From assembly GCA_964572685.1 (NCBI GenBank), contig CAZNFJ010000040.1:1-17062 (forward strand): a DNA stretch of 17,062 bases, read 5' to 3'. Each line of letters starts with the position of its first letter. Positions within the stretch are counted from its first letter, which is position 1. Source of the DNA: UBA2653 sp964572685 (GTDB lineage Bacteria; Pseudomonadota; Gammaproteobacteria; Legionellales; Legionellaceae). Below are positions 1 to 8,074 of the stretch, in pieces. The position numbers and the translations under genes were made by a program. The notes below the pieces were generated by a model. The model was not told the origin of the DNA. It saw only the letters and a program-made list of their open reading frames with translations, and did no database searches.

Positions 1-109
1 AAAGCTTGATATACCTGCTATCAATAGCGGCTTAAATGGCTAAAGTCGAGTAAATTTATAAGTTTTTAATCATAAAAAAAGCAACCGCCATAAACGCCTC
101 CCCCTGGTT

Positions 110-138
110 TTTACATGAAAACAACGTTATGCTAACAA
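110..138 (+). promoter_or_regulatory. Possible sigma-70 promoter of the pdh operon
   Basis: A TTTACA hexamer at 110-115 is followed after 17 bases by TAACAA at 133-138. The -35 is close to consensus and the -10 is weak. Transcription would begin near 145, leaving a very short leader before the ribosome-binding site at 153-156. The rest of 1-162 shows no convincing gene; it is AT-rich with a C-rich patch near 97-104. Confidence 0.25.
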
Positions 139-162
139 ATATTGTTTTTCATGGAGTCCGGG

Positions 163-1236
163 ATGGAAATCAAAGCCGAATTTAAAATCCCTTTTTATCA
201 ATATCTCAATCACTTCGGTCAGTTAGATCCTAACTGCTCCATTGCTCTTTCACCTGAAGCTTTGCGCCAATACTTTCGTATCATGAATTTAATTCAAATC
301 TTTGATAAAAAAGCCATTGCCTTACAACGTACCGGCCGAATGGGTACATATGCCCCTATTCATGGTCAAGAAGCCATTGGTACCGCCATTGGCATGACTT
401 TGGCAGCAGATGATGTCTTTATACCCTATTACCGAGACTATGCGACATTGTATCAAAGAAAAGTCAAACTCTCTGATATTTTACGATTTTGGGGTGGCGA
501 TGAGTTCAGCATGGCTTACAGCCACCAATCACATGATTTTCCTTTGTGTGTGCCCATAGCCTCTCAGTGTCTGCATGCGGCAGGTGTAGCCCATGCCCTC
601 AAATACAAAAATACCAAACATATTGCACTGGTCACCATTGGTGATGGTGGTACGTCAGAAGGTGATTTCTATGAAGCGATGAATGTCGCTGGTGCCTGGC
701 AATTACCTGTGGTTTTTGTCATTCAAAATAATCAATGGGCTATTTCAGTACCACTAAGTCAACAAACCCACTGTCAAACACTTGCCCAAAAAGCTATTGC
801 TGCAGGATTTGAAGGCATACAAGTCGATGGTAATGACGTCTTTGCCTTGCATGAAAGATTAACCGCTGCCATTGAAAAAGCACGTACCGGTGGTGGTCCG
901 TCACTGATTGAAGCTTTAAGCTATCGCTTATCAGATCACACCACCGCCGATGATGCTACTCGCTATCAGCCCTCAGAAGAAGTCAAAGCGGCCCAAGCAT
1001 TTAAACCTATAGAACGCTTAAAAAAATATATCCTATCACAAGAAATTTTAAGCGAAGCGGATATTAAAAAAATGATGCACGATTGTGAACAAGAAGTAGA
1101 AGCTCAAATAGAAGAGTATCTCAATCTCCCATCCCCTCTCATTCAAACAGCTTTTGATTATCATTACGCCGAATTACCTGACTATTTGATTGAACAACGT
1201 GCAGAGGCCATGGAGGAATATCATGCCAATGATTAA
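163..1236 (+). CDS. pdhA: 2-oxoacid (pyruvate) dehydrogenase E1 component, alpha subunit
   Basis: This is the alpha chain of the heterotetrameric, thiamine-diphosphate-dependent E1 enzyme, which decarboxylates the 2-oxoacid and passes the acyl group to E2 lipoate. The ThDP/Mg motif is clear: GDGGTSEGDFYEA begins at residue 160 and closes with the N-N pair at 189-190. The stretch RTGRMGTYAPIHGQEA and the FIPYYRDYA block are typical of the family. In-frame starts exist at TTG 142 and ATG 151, but ATG 163 has GGAG six bases upstream and gives the usual N-terminus (MEIKAEFKIPFYQYL), so I chose it; the product is 357 residues. It overlaps the beta-subunit gene by 14 bases. Pyruvate is the most likely substrate; branched-chain 2-oxoacids cannot be excluded from sequence. 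Confidence 0.93.
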   Translation: MEIKAEFKIPFYQYLNHFGQLDPNCSIALSPEALRQYFRIMNLIQIFDKKAIALQRTGRMGTYAPIHGQEAIGTAIGMTLAADDVFIPYYRDYATLYQRKVKLSDILRFWGGDEFSMAYSHQSHDFPLCVPIASQCLHAAGVAHALKYKNTKHIALVTIGDGGTSEGDFYEAMNVAGAWQLPVVFVIQNNQWAISVPLSQQTHCQTLAQKAIAAGFEGIQVDGNDVFALHERLTAAIEKARTGGGPSLIEALSYRLSDHTTADDATRYQPSEEVKAAQAFKPIERLKKYILSQEILSEADIKKMMHDCEQEVEAQIEEYLNLPSPLIQTAFDYHYAELPDYLIEQRAEAMEEYHAND

Positions 1237-2203
1237 TTTAATTGAAGCGATTAATCAAGCGCTCGCTTATGAGCTACAACATGATGAACAGGTCGTGGTG
1301 TTTGGTGAAGATGTGGGCCTAAATGGGGGCGTATTTCGTGCCACCGAACATCTACAAAAACGTTTTGGTGAAAGCCGTGTCTTTGATACCCCTTTGGCAG
1401 AATCTATGATTGCAGGCCTTGCAGTAGGCATGGCAACGCAAGGGTTAAAGCCTGTTGCTGAATTCCAATTCATGGGCTTTATTTACCCGGGTCTAAATCA
1501 AATCATCTCCCACGCAGCTCGAATGCGAAATCGAACTCGTGGACGTTTAAGCTGCCCTATTGTGTATCGCACCCCAATGGGCGGCGGTATTCGAGCGCCA
1601 GAACATCATAATGAAAGCACTGAAGCCATATTTGCACACATCCCAGGTTTACAGGTGGTTATACCATCATCACCAGCACGTGCCTATGGACTTTTACTCG
1701 CAGCCATTCGTCATCCGGATCCGGTGATATTTTTAGAGCCTAGTCGCATCTATCGTCTTTATCGAGAAGAGGTTGCAGATACTGGTGAAAGCTTGGAACT
1801 TGGACGTTGTTTTCAATTGAAAGAAGGCTCTGATATCACCTTAGTTAGCTATGGAGCTTCTATTCATGAAACCCTTCAAGCAGCACATGCGCTAGAACTT
1901 GAAGGTGTCTCTTGTGAAGTCATCGATGTCGCGAGCATCAAGCCACTGGATTTTGCCACCATTGCACAATCTATTGCCAAAACAAACCGTTGTGTCATTA
2001 TTCATGAAGCAGCTAAAACCTGCGGGGTAGGCGCTGAAATCATGGCCTTGATCATGGAGCAGTGTTTCCATCAACTTAAAGCACCTGTTGCTCGTGTTAC
2101 AGGTTTTGACACAGCCATGCCCTATTTTCAACTGGAAAAATACTATATTCCAAGCATTGAACGCATCAAATCAGCCATTTACTATACATTGGAGGCTAAA
2201 TGA
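1223..2203 (+). CDS. pdhB: 2-oxoacid (pyruvate) dehydrogenase E1 component, beta subunit
   Basis: This is the beta chain of the same E1 enzyme. It completes the ThDP site and docks to E2. Family hallmarks are VFGEDVGLNGGVFRAT near residue 26, DTPLAES with the cofactor-activating glutamate at about residue 60, EFQFMGF, and the APEHHNES segment that replaces the common H-S-Q-S stretch. The C-terminal transketolase-like domain (VSYGASIHETLQAA, then EVIDVASIKPLD) is complete. The start at ATG 1223 has GGAGG six bases upstream and gives 326 residues, the normal size; an upstream TTG at 1190 would add an unlikely extension. It overlaps pdhA by 14 bases and pdhC by four (ATGA), so the subunits are translationally coupled. 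Confidence 0.94.
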   Translation: MPMINLIEAINQALAYELQHDEQVVVFGEDVGLNGGVFRATEHLQKRFGESRVFDTPLAESMIAGLAVGMATQGLKPVAEFQFMGFIYPGLNQIISHAARMRNRTRGRLSCPIVYRTPMGGGIRAPEHHNESTEAIFAHIPGLQVVIPSSPARAYGLLLAAIRHPDPVIFLEPSRIYRLYREEVADTGESLELGRCFQLKEGSDITLVSYGASIHETLQAAHALELEGVSCEVIDVASIKPLDFATIAQSIAKTNRCVIIHEAAKTCGVGAEIMALIMEQCFHQLKAPVARVTGFDTAMPYFQLEKYYIPSIERIKSAIYYTLEAK

Positions 2204-3276
2204 CCATTTTTCACTTACCCGATTTGGGAGAAGGTTTGCCCGAAGCAGAAATTCACGAATGGTTTATCAAAGAAGGAGATGAAGTCAAAAAAGACCAAGC
2301 TATTGTTGCCATGGAAACGGCGAAAGCTGTGGTTGAAGTTCCTGCCCCGCAATCAGGCATCATTAAAAAACTTTATGGCCAACCTGGTACCATGATTAAA
2401 ACTGGTCAACCGCTCATGGAGTTTCAAAGCCTTGAAAAGCCAACTTCATCAACTGTTGTAGGAGAATTGGAAGAACATGCAGAAGTTCGTCTTGGACATC
2501 TTCAAACCTCAGCCTGCGTTTCATCACTTCCCAAGGCAAGCTTTGCCGTCAAACGACTTGCCTTGCAATTAGGCGTCGCACTTGAAGAGGTGGTTGGTAC
2601 TGGTGAATTTGGAGTGATTACTGCAAATGATGTGAAAGCTTTAGCCAAACCCTGTGCGAATAAATCCATCACCGGCGTACGCCGTCAAATGCTTAAAACC
2701 ATGACATTATCTCATCAACAAGTAGTACCAGTATCTATTTATGATCAAGCAGATATTTCACACTGGTCTAAACCTTATGATATCACCGTTCGCATGATTC
2801 AAGCGATTTGTTATGCACAAAAAAAAGAACCGGGTCTTAATGCCTGGTTTAATGGAGAAACAACCGAAATTTTATCCGACGTCAATCTTGGATTAGCTGT
2901 TGATAGCTCTGAGGGTTTATTTGTGCCAATCATTCATCAAGCACAAAAGTTGAATGCCCAAGAACTACGAAGGGCCATTGAAAATTGTAAAATGGGTGTA
3001 GAAAAACGAAGTTTGCCGCCAGAAACTTTTCAAAAAGGCAGTATCATTTTATCTAATTTCGGTCGATTTTCTGGTCGTTATGCCAATCCCATCATTGTTC
3101 CGCCGATGGTTGCCATTATTGCTGTTGGACGTTTATTTGATGAAGTGGTGGCAACAAATGAAGGTTTTGCTGCACACAAACAACTTCCGATTTCATTAAC
3201 ATTTGATCATCGCCCTTTAACAGGAGGAGAAGCTACACGTTTTCTAGGTGCATTAATAGAACATTTACAACAGTAA
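2200..3276 (+). CDS. pdhC: 2-oxoacid (pyruvate) dehydrogenase E2 component, dihydrolipoyl acyltransferase
   Basis: This core subunit accepts the acyl group on lipoate and transfers it to CoA. It has one N-terminal lipoyl domain (about 2-76; lipoyl lysine K42 in METAKAVVEV), a linker, a peripheral-subunit-binding domain (about 109-149; ASFAVKRLALQLGV, then GTGEFGVITANDV) and the acyltransferase domain (about 155-358, with GRYANPIIVPP and FDHRPLTGGEATRF). The usual H-x-x-x-D-G active-site motif reads H337-R-P-L-T341-G: histidine is kept but aspartate is replaced by threonine. From memory, a related TGGEA form occurs in a subgroup of gammaproteobacterial E2 proteins, so this need not mean inactivity. 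GGAGG precedes the start. At 358 residues it is a compact, single-lipoyl E2. No dihydrolipoamide dehydrogenase gene follows. Confidence 0.92.
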   Translation: MTIFHLPDLGEGLPEAEIHEWFIKEGDEVKKDQAIVAMETAKAVVEVPAPQSGIIKKLYGQPGTMIKTGQPLMEFQSLEKPTSSTVVGELEEHAEVRLGHLQTSACVSSLPKASFAVKRLALQLGVALEEVVGTGEFGVITANDVKALAKPCANKSITGVRRQMLKTMTLSHQQVVPVSIYDQADISHWSKPYDITVRMIQAICYAQKKEPGLNAWFNGETTEILSDVNLGLAVDSSEGLFVPIIHQAQKLNAQELRRAIENCKMGVEKRSLPPETFQKGSIILSNFGRFSGRYANPIIVPPMVAIIAVGRLFDEVVATNEGFAAHKQLPISLTFDHRPLTGGEATRFLGALIEHLQQ

Positions 3277-3318
3277 AAAATTAACTTGAAAGAGAAGACC
3301 CAAAGATAAGGATATCGT

Positions 3319-5664
3319 ATGAATATGATGCATTCCTCAGAAATATCTCTGAGATCGGCTGTATTCTCTGCTCAAAAAAGTCTTGAAAAGGGAGAAAATT
3401 TAGCGGATAAAATCAAACAACAAGCATTGAATCAACTTAGTGTTGTGCAACAAGCAGAAGGTTTATTTTCTGGTGTAAAAAATTCAAATAATCTACAGTC
3501 TGCCGCAATTCATCTTGCGGTACAAGGCATAGAACTGGCCTATCATGCTGTTTCTGCTGAACTTTCTGAAGCAAAGTTTAAAAGAAAACGTTTTGTCGAA
3601 GAATGCGAAACTCATCTTGCCAGTTTTTCAATTTCTTCCCATCGCGAAATGAATGAATATTCATTAGAAGAACTGTCTATTTATCATTTCATACAATTGA
3701 TAGATTCAAAATTCTCAGACATCAAACCTTATTTAGGTATCATATCGCATGAATCGCAAGAATTTCCTGATGAGCGCTATTATGCGGTGATGCCCTTTTA
3801 TCGAATGAGCATGTCCTTAGAACAAAATAGTGTCATCGCCTCAAAAATTGATACACATCGACAAGCTATCTTTTTGTTTCTCAAGACAGCCCTACCTCTG
3901 AAGTTCTATTATGAAAAATATCAAAACTATTCTCGTTTATGGTTACAAATCCAAGGACTTGCTCATCAAAAAAACTATCTCAACCATCTCAAAGCACCCC
4001 GTTTTATCATTTCTGCATTGGCAAATCTTATATGGAATCTACAGCATCCTGTTGATGCGAATAGCGGCGTTCCTTTGCCTATTGATGAGTGTTCAGCCAT
4101 TTGTAATAAAGCCAGTATGTTTTTAAATGACTTGCTCAATCCCTCGCAATTTAAATATTTACCCCAACTTGATCAACGTTGTGAAAAAGTGATTCGAAAT
4201 CTCTGTCAAATTGAATTATTAATTAAAAGTCTACAAAGTGCTTATGATTATGATCATTTGCATGAGATTAATTTGTCTGATATCAGCAAACACATGCATT
4301 CAGCACTAAGGATCATGTCCAATAAGATCATGGAACTTATCTATCGCGATGAAAATGCCTCTGAAAAACTGGTTGGACAAATCATGATTATGGGCGAGCT
4401 TTTAATGCAAAATCACGAGCTTTATGAAGCATTCCATGAGTTACAAAAAAAATGCAAGCCCAAATTTATCAATGAACGAGCCAGTACCCTGATTGACATC
4501 TTGAATCTTTTTGCCCACCAAACCCCATGGCAAAGAAAACAAGTCTGGCAATCCTTGATTCAAACCGGAGCTGAATACCATATTCAATTTGCCCATCAAT
4601 TAAAATTATTTCATAAAACCTTTCTTGATCAATTCGAGACAGTGGTTAAAAAGAATCTAAAACGTCAATCATTCAATGAAAATACAGCCCCCCATTTCAT
4701 ACCTTTAATTCTCATGGTGATGGAGAGTTTCACAGTTTTTCGCGACACGCGTCCAAAAAAATCAACTGAAATAGAAAGTCTTAATGATAAAGATGAGTCT
4801 GTCGCTGATTTACAAAACTCCACTCATGATAGAAAACAGCGTCATAAAATTTTAAATGACGCAGCAAGCACGACCATGGAGAATCCAAATAAATACTATT
4901 ATTGGTCTTTATCCAGTTTCATGGAAGTAAAAAGTGCGTTTCACGATAGCCTTGATATGCTTTTAAGTAAACAAAATCAAATGCGCATCAAAACCTTGGA
5001 AATGGATATTTTAGCATTTAGACTCTCAGAAAACCGCTCATTATTATTGAAAAAGGATTTTAAAAAGGAGTTGCTAAGAGCGCTTAAAGACATTTGTGTT
5101 TATTATAATCAGTTACTTAAAATGTTTAATCTACTGGAATCTCGAATGCAAGCTGATCTGACATTACAACGAGATCAGAAACGTATTCTTCAACCCATGC
5201 TTGATGATTTAGAAAGTTGTATGGAAGCAATACAAAAATCCATTGCCATGGTCAATACCATCATGACGGATGCTCGATTTGAAGAGTACGAACGTTCACG
5301 ACAAAAAGAGAAAGTAGGCATTAGTCTACTTTCTACCAATATGCCGAATAGAATTCAAAGTACTCATGAAATATCCGATGAAACATCTTCTCGAATAAGC
5401 GAATGTAAATATATTCCCACACCAAAACCCAGAAGATTTTTTAATACCGCCCACGTGAAGCCCAATCCTATCAATCCTATGACATGGTGTCTGAGCATGA
5501 CTGCCCTTATTTTTCTCTGTGATATTTTCTTCCCTGTGATGAAATTATCTCTATTGCTCAATACATTTTTAGCACTTTTGTGCCTGAGTTCGGCTTTTAT
5601 ATTATATTTCAATCAGAGTTCCACATTATCCATTCAAAATCTGTTTCATCAACACTCACTATAA
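3319..5664 (+). CDS. Large orphan protein with C-terminal membrane hairpin
   Basis: I do not recognise this 781-residue protein. It reads as mostly alpha-helical, with long amphipathic stretches and no signal peptide. A charged, probably disordered linker covers about residues 475-510 (rich in K, E, D, S, N). Near the end, residues 721-764 form two closely spaced hydrophobic segments (from MTWCLSMTALIFLC to LSSAFILYF), consistent with a membrane hairpin or tail anchor, leaving a short polar tail of 17 residues. AAGGA six bases before ATG 3319 supports the start. It lies 42 bp after the E2 gene with no visible terminator between, and the next gene's ribosome-binding site overlaps its stop. A large cytosolic helical body with terminal membrane segments is common among type IV-secreted effectors of Legionellales, but that role is only inferred; an internal membrane-scaffold protein is equally possible. 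Confidence 0.85.
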   Translation: MNMMHSSEISLRSAVFSAQKSLEKGENLADKIKQQALNQLSVVQQAEGLFSGVKNSNNLQSAAIHLAVQGIELAYHAVSAELSEAKFKRKRFVEECETHLASFSISSHREMNEYSLEELSIYHFIQLIDSKFSDIKPYLGIISHESQEFPDERYYAVMPFYRMSMSLEQNSVIASKIDTHRQAIFLFLKTALPLKFYYEKYQNYSRLWLQIQGLAHQKNYLNHLKAPRFIISALANLIWNLQHPVDANSGVPLPIDECSAICNKASMFLNDLLNPSQFKYLPQLDQRCEKVIRNLCQIELLIKSLQSAYDYDHLHEINLSDISKHMHSALRIMSNKIMELIYRDENASEKLVGQIMIMGELLMQNHELYEAFHELQKKCKPKFINERASTLIDILNLFAHQTPWQRKQVWQSLIQTGAEYHIQFAHQLKLFHKTFLDQFETVVKKNLKRQSFNENTAPHFIPLILMVMESFTVFRDTRPKKSTEIESLNDKDESVADLQNSTHDRKQRHKILNDAASTTMENPNKYYYWSLSSFMEVKSAFHDSLDMLLSKQNQMRIKTLEMDILAFRLSENRSLLLKKDFKKELLRALKDICVYYNQLLKMFNLLESRMQADLTLQRDQKRILQPMLDDLESCMEAIQKSIAMVNTIMTDARFEEYERSRQKEKVGISLLSTNMPNRIQSTHEISDETSSRISECKYIPTPKPRRFFNTAHVKPNPINPMTWCLSMTALIFLCDIFFPVMKLSLLLNTFLALLCLSSAFILYFNQSSTLSIQNLFHQHSL

Positions 5665-5673
5665 GGAAATAAC

Positions 5674-7278
5674 ATGCAAAATCTTCATGAACAACATGAT
5701 GTGCTTTTAAAAAAACTTGATGAGAAGAAATATGATACCCAACCGACATGGTTTATTGTTTGGGCCAAAGAATGGAATACGTCGAACTGGTTAATGAGTT
5801 CATTCATCAGTTCTATCATCATGTTCGAAATTTACGCCGTCATATTATCTGTTTATCCAAATTTGATGATTTCAATTTGGTTATCCTTAGGCATTCAGTC
5901 CTTGATGTTAACCAGTTTTATGACCTTTCTCTCGATTATAAGCCTTGGACTTATCACTGGCGCAGTCGTTTATAGTGCGCATCTGGCTTTAACCTCCATG
6001 GAAAATTTTGAAAAAATTTATATCCCCTTAGTGGAAACATGGTCAAATAATTCCAAACGTTATGGTCCGATTCTTGTTAATTTACTCAATGACGAAAACT
6101 TTTTAAAAATCACCAAAATGCTTAAAGATTACCCATCAGCTCAGCCTCTGGTCGAATTTTTAAAAAAAGATGAAAACACTGAATCAGTTCAAAAAATCCT
6201 CAAACTACTAAAAGAAATTTGGTCACAAGATACCATTGATATGCAAATCAAAACCTTGGTCCTTAACTTACTCACACAATATGTGCAAGAAGACAATGCT
6301 AAACAACATATCGATAACATCTGGGTTTTATGGGAATTTTTACAAAAAAATGAGGAATTAAATATCGACACCATCATCAAAGTCCTTGAAAATAGCTCAC
6401 AGGTTCAAGAATTGGTTGGACAAATCAATACATTTTCTCATGAACCGGATATCATTAAAGATGCACTGAAGAAACCCGAATTAATCACTTATATTCATGC
6501 TTTCAACCAAAGCTTTCCCAATCGACCTGCTACTGAAAAAGCCAAAAGTCTTCGACAGTTTTTTCAAGACAGTACAAACCCCATATCAACTTGCGCTCTG
6601 TTTTTAAATCTTGATAAACTGGATGAAGAAGAACAAAATAAACGTATGAGACTACTCGATAGTATCATGAGTCATGCGCAGTCTAAAAAAATTAGTCAAT
6701 TGATCTTAGAAATTCAAACCCTTAAACCCACGTTTTTCACGGATGTCCAGAAAACCACACCTATCGTCAATTTATTTCAAGAAACGATGGATGAAAAGCT
6801 CGAGCTCTCATTGATTGCCGATGTTGTGATCAAGCTTGACGAACATCAATGTTTGGATTTGATGCAAACTGAACATTTAGGCCAATTGAAATTAATTCAT
6901 GATTTAATGGAAGCTTATTCAAAACGACCGACCGTTGACAAAGAGAAAGATATATCAAATATTAAAAAAATACTCCAAGTAAAAGCCACTACCTGGAGTG
7001 AACAAGAACAAAATATTTTCTTGAAATCACTTCAAACCGAGCCACCACAACCACAAGAAAATATTACGAAAAAGAAGAAAACCAGTTTCATTCCGAATGC
7101 TTCGAGTGTCTTTCAACCATTTATACCAAAAAAGAACTCGTCCACTTCACAAGAAATCAAAAAAAATGAAGAGACAAAACCAGCACTCCCAGGAAAAGCT
7201 GACCACAAACAGCAGTATCGACTTTTTAAAAAACAAAAAAAAGCGAACGATGTCGAAAACCAACTGACACTGGGATAA
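5674..7278 (+). CDS. Orphan membrane protein with helical repeats and lysine-rich tail
   Basis: Unrecognised, 534 residues. After a polar 35-residue start come two or three hydrophobic segments between residues 39 and 106 (WLMSSFISSIIMFEIYAVIL, then LMISIWLSLGI to ITGAVVYSAHLAL). The rest is soluble and helical. Related units at about 135-150, 159-180 and 219-240 (for example LVEFLKKDENTESVQKILKLL and LWEFLQKNEELNIDTIIKVL) suggest HEAT/ARM-like helical repeats. Residues 461-534 form a low-complexity tail rich in K, S, P and Q. ATG 5674 has AAGGA six bases upstream, overlapping the stop of the preceding gene, so the two are almost certainly co-translated. The pair mirror each other: the first carries its membrane segments at the C-terminus, this one at the N-terminus. 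They may form a membrane complex or be secreted effectors; neither is demonstrated. Confidence 0.85.
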   Translation: MQNLHEQHDVLLKKLDEKKYDTQPTWFIVWAKEWNTSNWLMSSFISSIIMFEIYAVILSVYPNLMISIWLSLGIQSLMLTSFMTFLSIISLGLITGAVVYSAHLALTSMENFEKIYIPLVETWSNNSKRYGPILVNLLNDENFLKITKMLKDYPSAQPLVEFLKKDENTESVQKILKLLKEIWSQDTIDMQIKTLVLNLLTQYVQEDNAKQHIDNIWVLWEFLQKNEELNIDTIIKVLENSSQVQELVGQINTFSHEPDIIKDALKKPELITYIHAFNQSFPNRPATEKAKSLRQFFQDSTNPISTCALFLNLDKLDEEEQNKRMRLLDSIMSHAQSKKISQLILEIQTLKPTFFTDVQKTTPIVNLFQETMDEKLELSLIADVVIKLDEHQCLDLMQTEHLGQLKLIHDLMEAYSKRPTVDKEKDISNIKKILQVKATTWSEQEQNIFLKSLQTEPPQPQENITKKKKTSFIPNASSVFQPFIPKKNSSTSQEIKKNEETKPALPGKADHKQQYRLFKKQKKANDVENQLTLG

Positions 7279-7316
7279 ATCTTATCTAGATAGGCGGCCA
7301 AATAACAGGTCGCTTA
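7277..7316. repeat. Direct repeat copy A: relic of the nuclease gene's 3' end
   Basis: This 40-bp segment aligns without gaps to 7354-7393, the 3' end of the nuclease gene, at 32 of 40 positions with an exact offset of 77 bp. Read on the minus strand it still encodes CYLAAYLDKIYP, against CHLAAYLDEIY in the intact gene; a TAA stands where the gene has a lysine AAA codon. Seven of the eight differences are transitions. It begins inside the stop codon of the preceding plus-strand gene. Confidence 0.7.
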
Positions 7317-7342
7317 GTCTTTAGTAAGAGCGCTGATAACCA

Positions 7343-8074
7343 TCACATTACGTAAATTTCATCTAAATAAGCGGCCAAATGACAGGCTGCTTTTTGTATT
7401 TGTTGTTGCGACAGATATTTTACTTTCATTTGATACGTCTTCATTTTTTTTCTAGAATGGGGTGGAAAATAAACCTCGTGTACAGCTATCAAAAAGCTAT
7501 CTTGAACCCATTGAATGGGTGATTTCAAATCATCATGGCACGTGAAATGCTGTTTAGATATATCCAAGCCACCCGCCGCATCCCATAATTGATGCAGATT
7601 TCGATAACCTGAATGACGAGGCAATAGATATAAATTTCCGCCCCTATCTCCTTCAGGATATCGTTTAGAATAAAAATTGGTCGTATGTAAGGGTTGATGA
7701 ATATCTGCAATCACATGAAACAAAACGCGCATAGCCATGATTTTTTGCTCATCTGAACTTTTAAGATCGCCCATAATTCGAGTTGCATTTTCAATGGCAA
7801 CCAATGCATTTTGTGATGCCAGATGTTTGGGTAAATAATAAGTTTGCCCAAAAGGTAAATTAATATAATGGGACTTTTTATCAGAACCGACTTCATCCAT
7901 CCAAACCGATACCGCATCCACATGGGTGTGAGCTTGTTTGAAAACCTGAAGTATATGATAGCGTGTTTGAGGTTTGACCCTGGCCAAAGCCAATTCCCCA
8001 ATGAGTTGGTGGACTTTTGCATTCCAAGCGAATAGTCCACTTGAAATGCATAGTAATACGATAAAACGCATCAT
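7343..8074 (-). CDS. Secreted S1/P1-type zinc nuclease
   Basis: S1/P1 nucleases are exported trinuclear-zinc enzymes that cut single-stranded DNA or RNA and 3'-nucleotides. The start is a short signal peptide (MMRFIVLLCISSGLFA) followed by mature W-N-A-K-V-H; the mature N-terminal tryptophan and the histidine five residues later are zinc ligands in this family. Other expected ligand regions are present: WMDEVGSD, SHYINLP, FHVIADIHQPLH, DRGGNLY and NLHQLWDA. At 243 residues it is close to, or slightly shorter than, family members. ATG 8074 overlaps the tolB stop (ATGA); an immediately following ATG at 8071 is an alternative, and a GTG at 8092 would spoil the signal peptide. It occupies the last place in the tol operon, where pal is usual. 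Its 3' end contains the hairpin that probably terminates the opposing genes. Confidence 0.92.
   Translation of the reverse strand: MMRFIVLLCISSGLFAWNAKVHQLIGELALARVKPQTRYHILQVFKQAHTHVDAVSVWMDEVGSDKKSHYINLPFGQTYYLPKHLASQNALVAIENATRIMGDLKSSDEQKIMAMRVLFHVIADIHQPLHTTNFYSKRYPEGDRGGNLYLLPRHSGYRNLHQLWDAAGGLDISKQHFTCHDDLKSPIQWVQDSFLIAVHEVYFPPHSRKKMKTYQMKVKYLSQQQIQKAACHLAAYLDEIYVM
7354..7393. repeat. Direct repeat copy B: intact 3' end of the nuclease gene
   Basis: This is the partner of the 40-bp copy at 7277-7316. It encodes the last residues of the nuclease (ACHLAAYLDEIY) and also forms the hairpin described at 7369-7395. The hairpin stem persists in both copies, with G-U and A-U changes that keep pairing. 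Confidence 0.7.
7369..7395 (+). terminator. Intrinsic terminator of the plus-strand orphan operon, inside the nuclease 3' end
   Basis: AAGCGGCC at 7369-7376 pairs with GGCTGCTT at 7385-7392 (eight pairs, one G-U) around the 8-base loop AAATGACA. T residues run through 7391-7395. This is a standard rho-independent arrangement for transcripts arriving from 5674-7278. An imperfect upstream version (7292-7315) lacks a good T-tract. Confidence 0.6.

Noticed and set aside
2..42. A short open frame (KLDIPAINSGLNG-stop) at the left edge that could be the end of an upstream gene.
   Set aside because: Only 13 codons with no recognisable motif; too short to support.
1267..2131. Minus-strand frames of 68 and 79 residues within the E1-beta gene.
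   Set aside because: Shadows of a well-supported gene; cysteine/serine-rich translations with no ribosome-binding site or motif.
3277..3318. A promoter (TTGAAA near 3287) between the E2 gene and the first orphan gene.
   Set aside because: No -10 box at acceptable spacing; read-through from the pdh operon is simpler.
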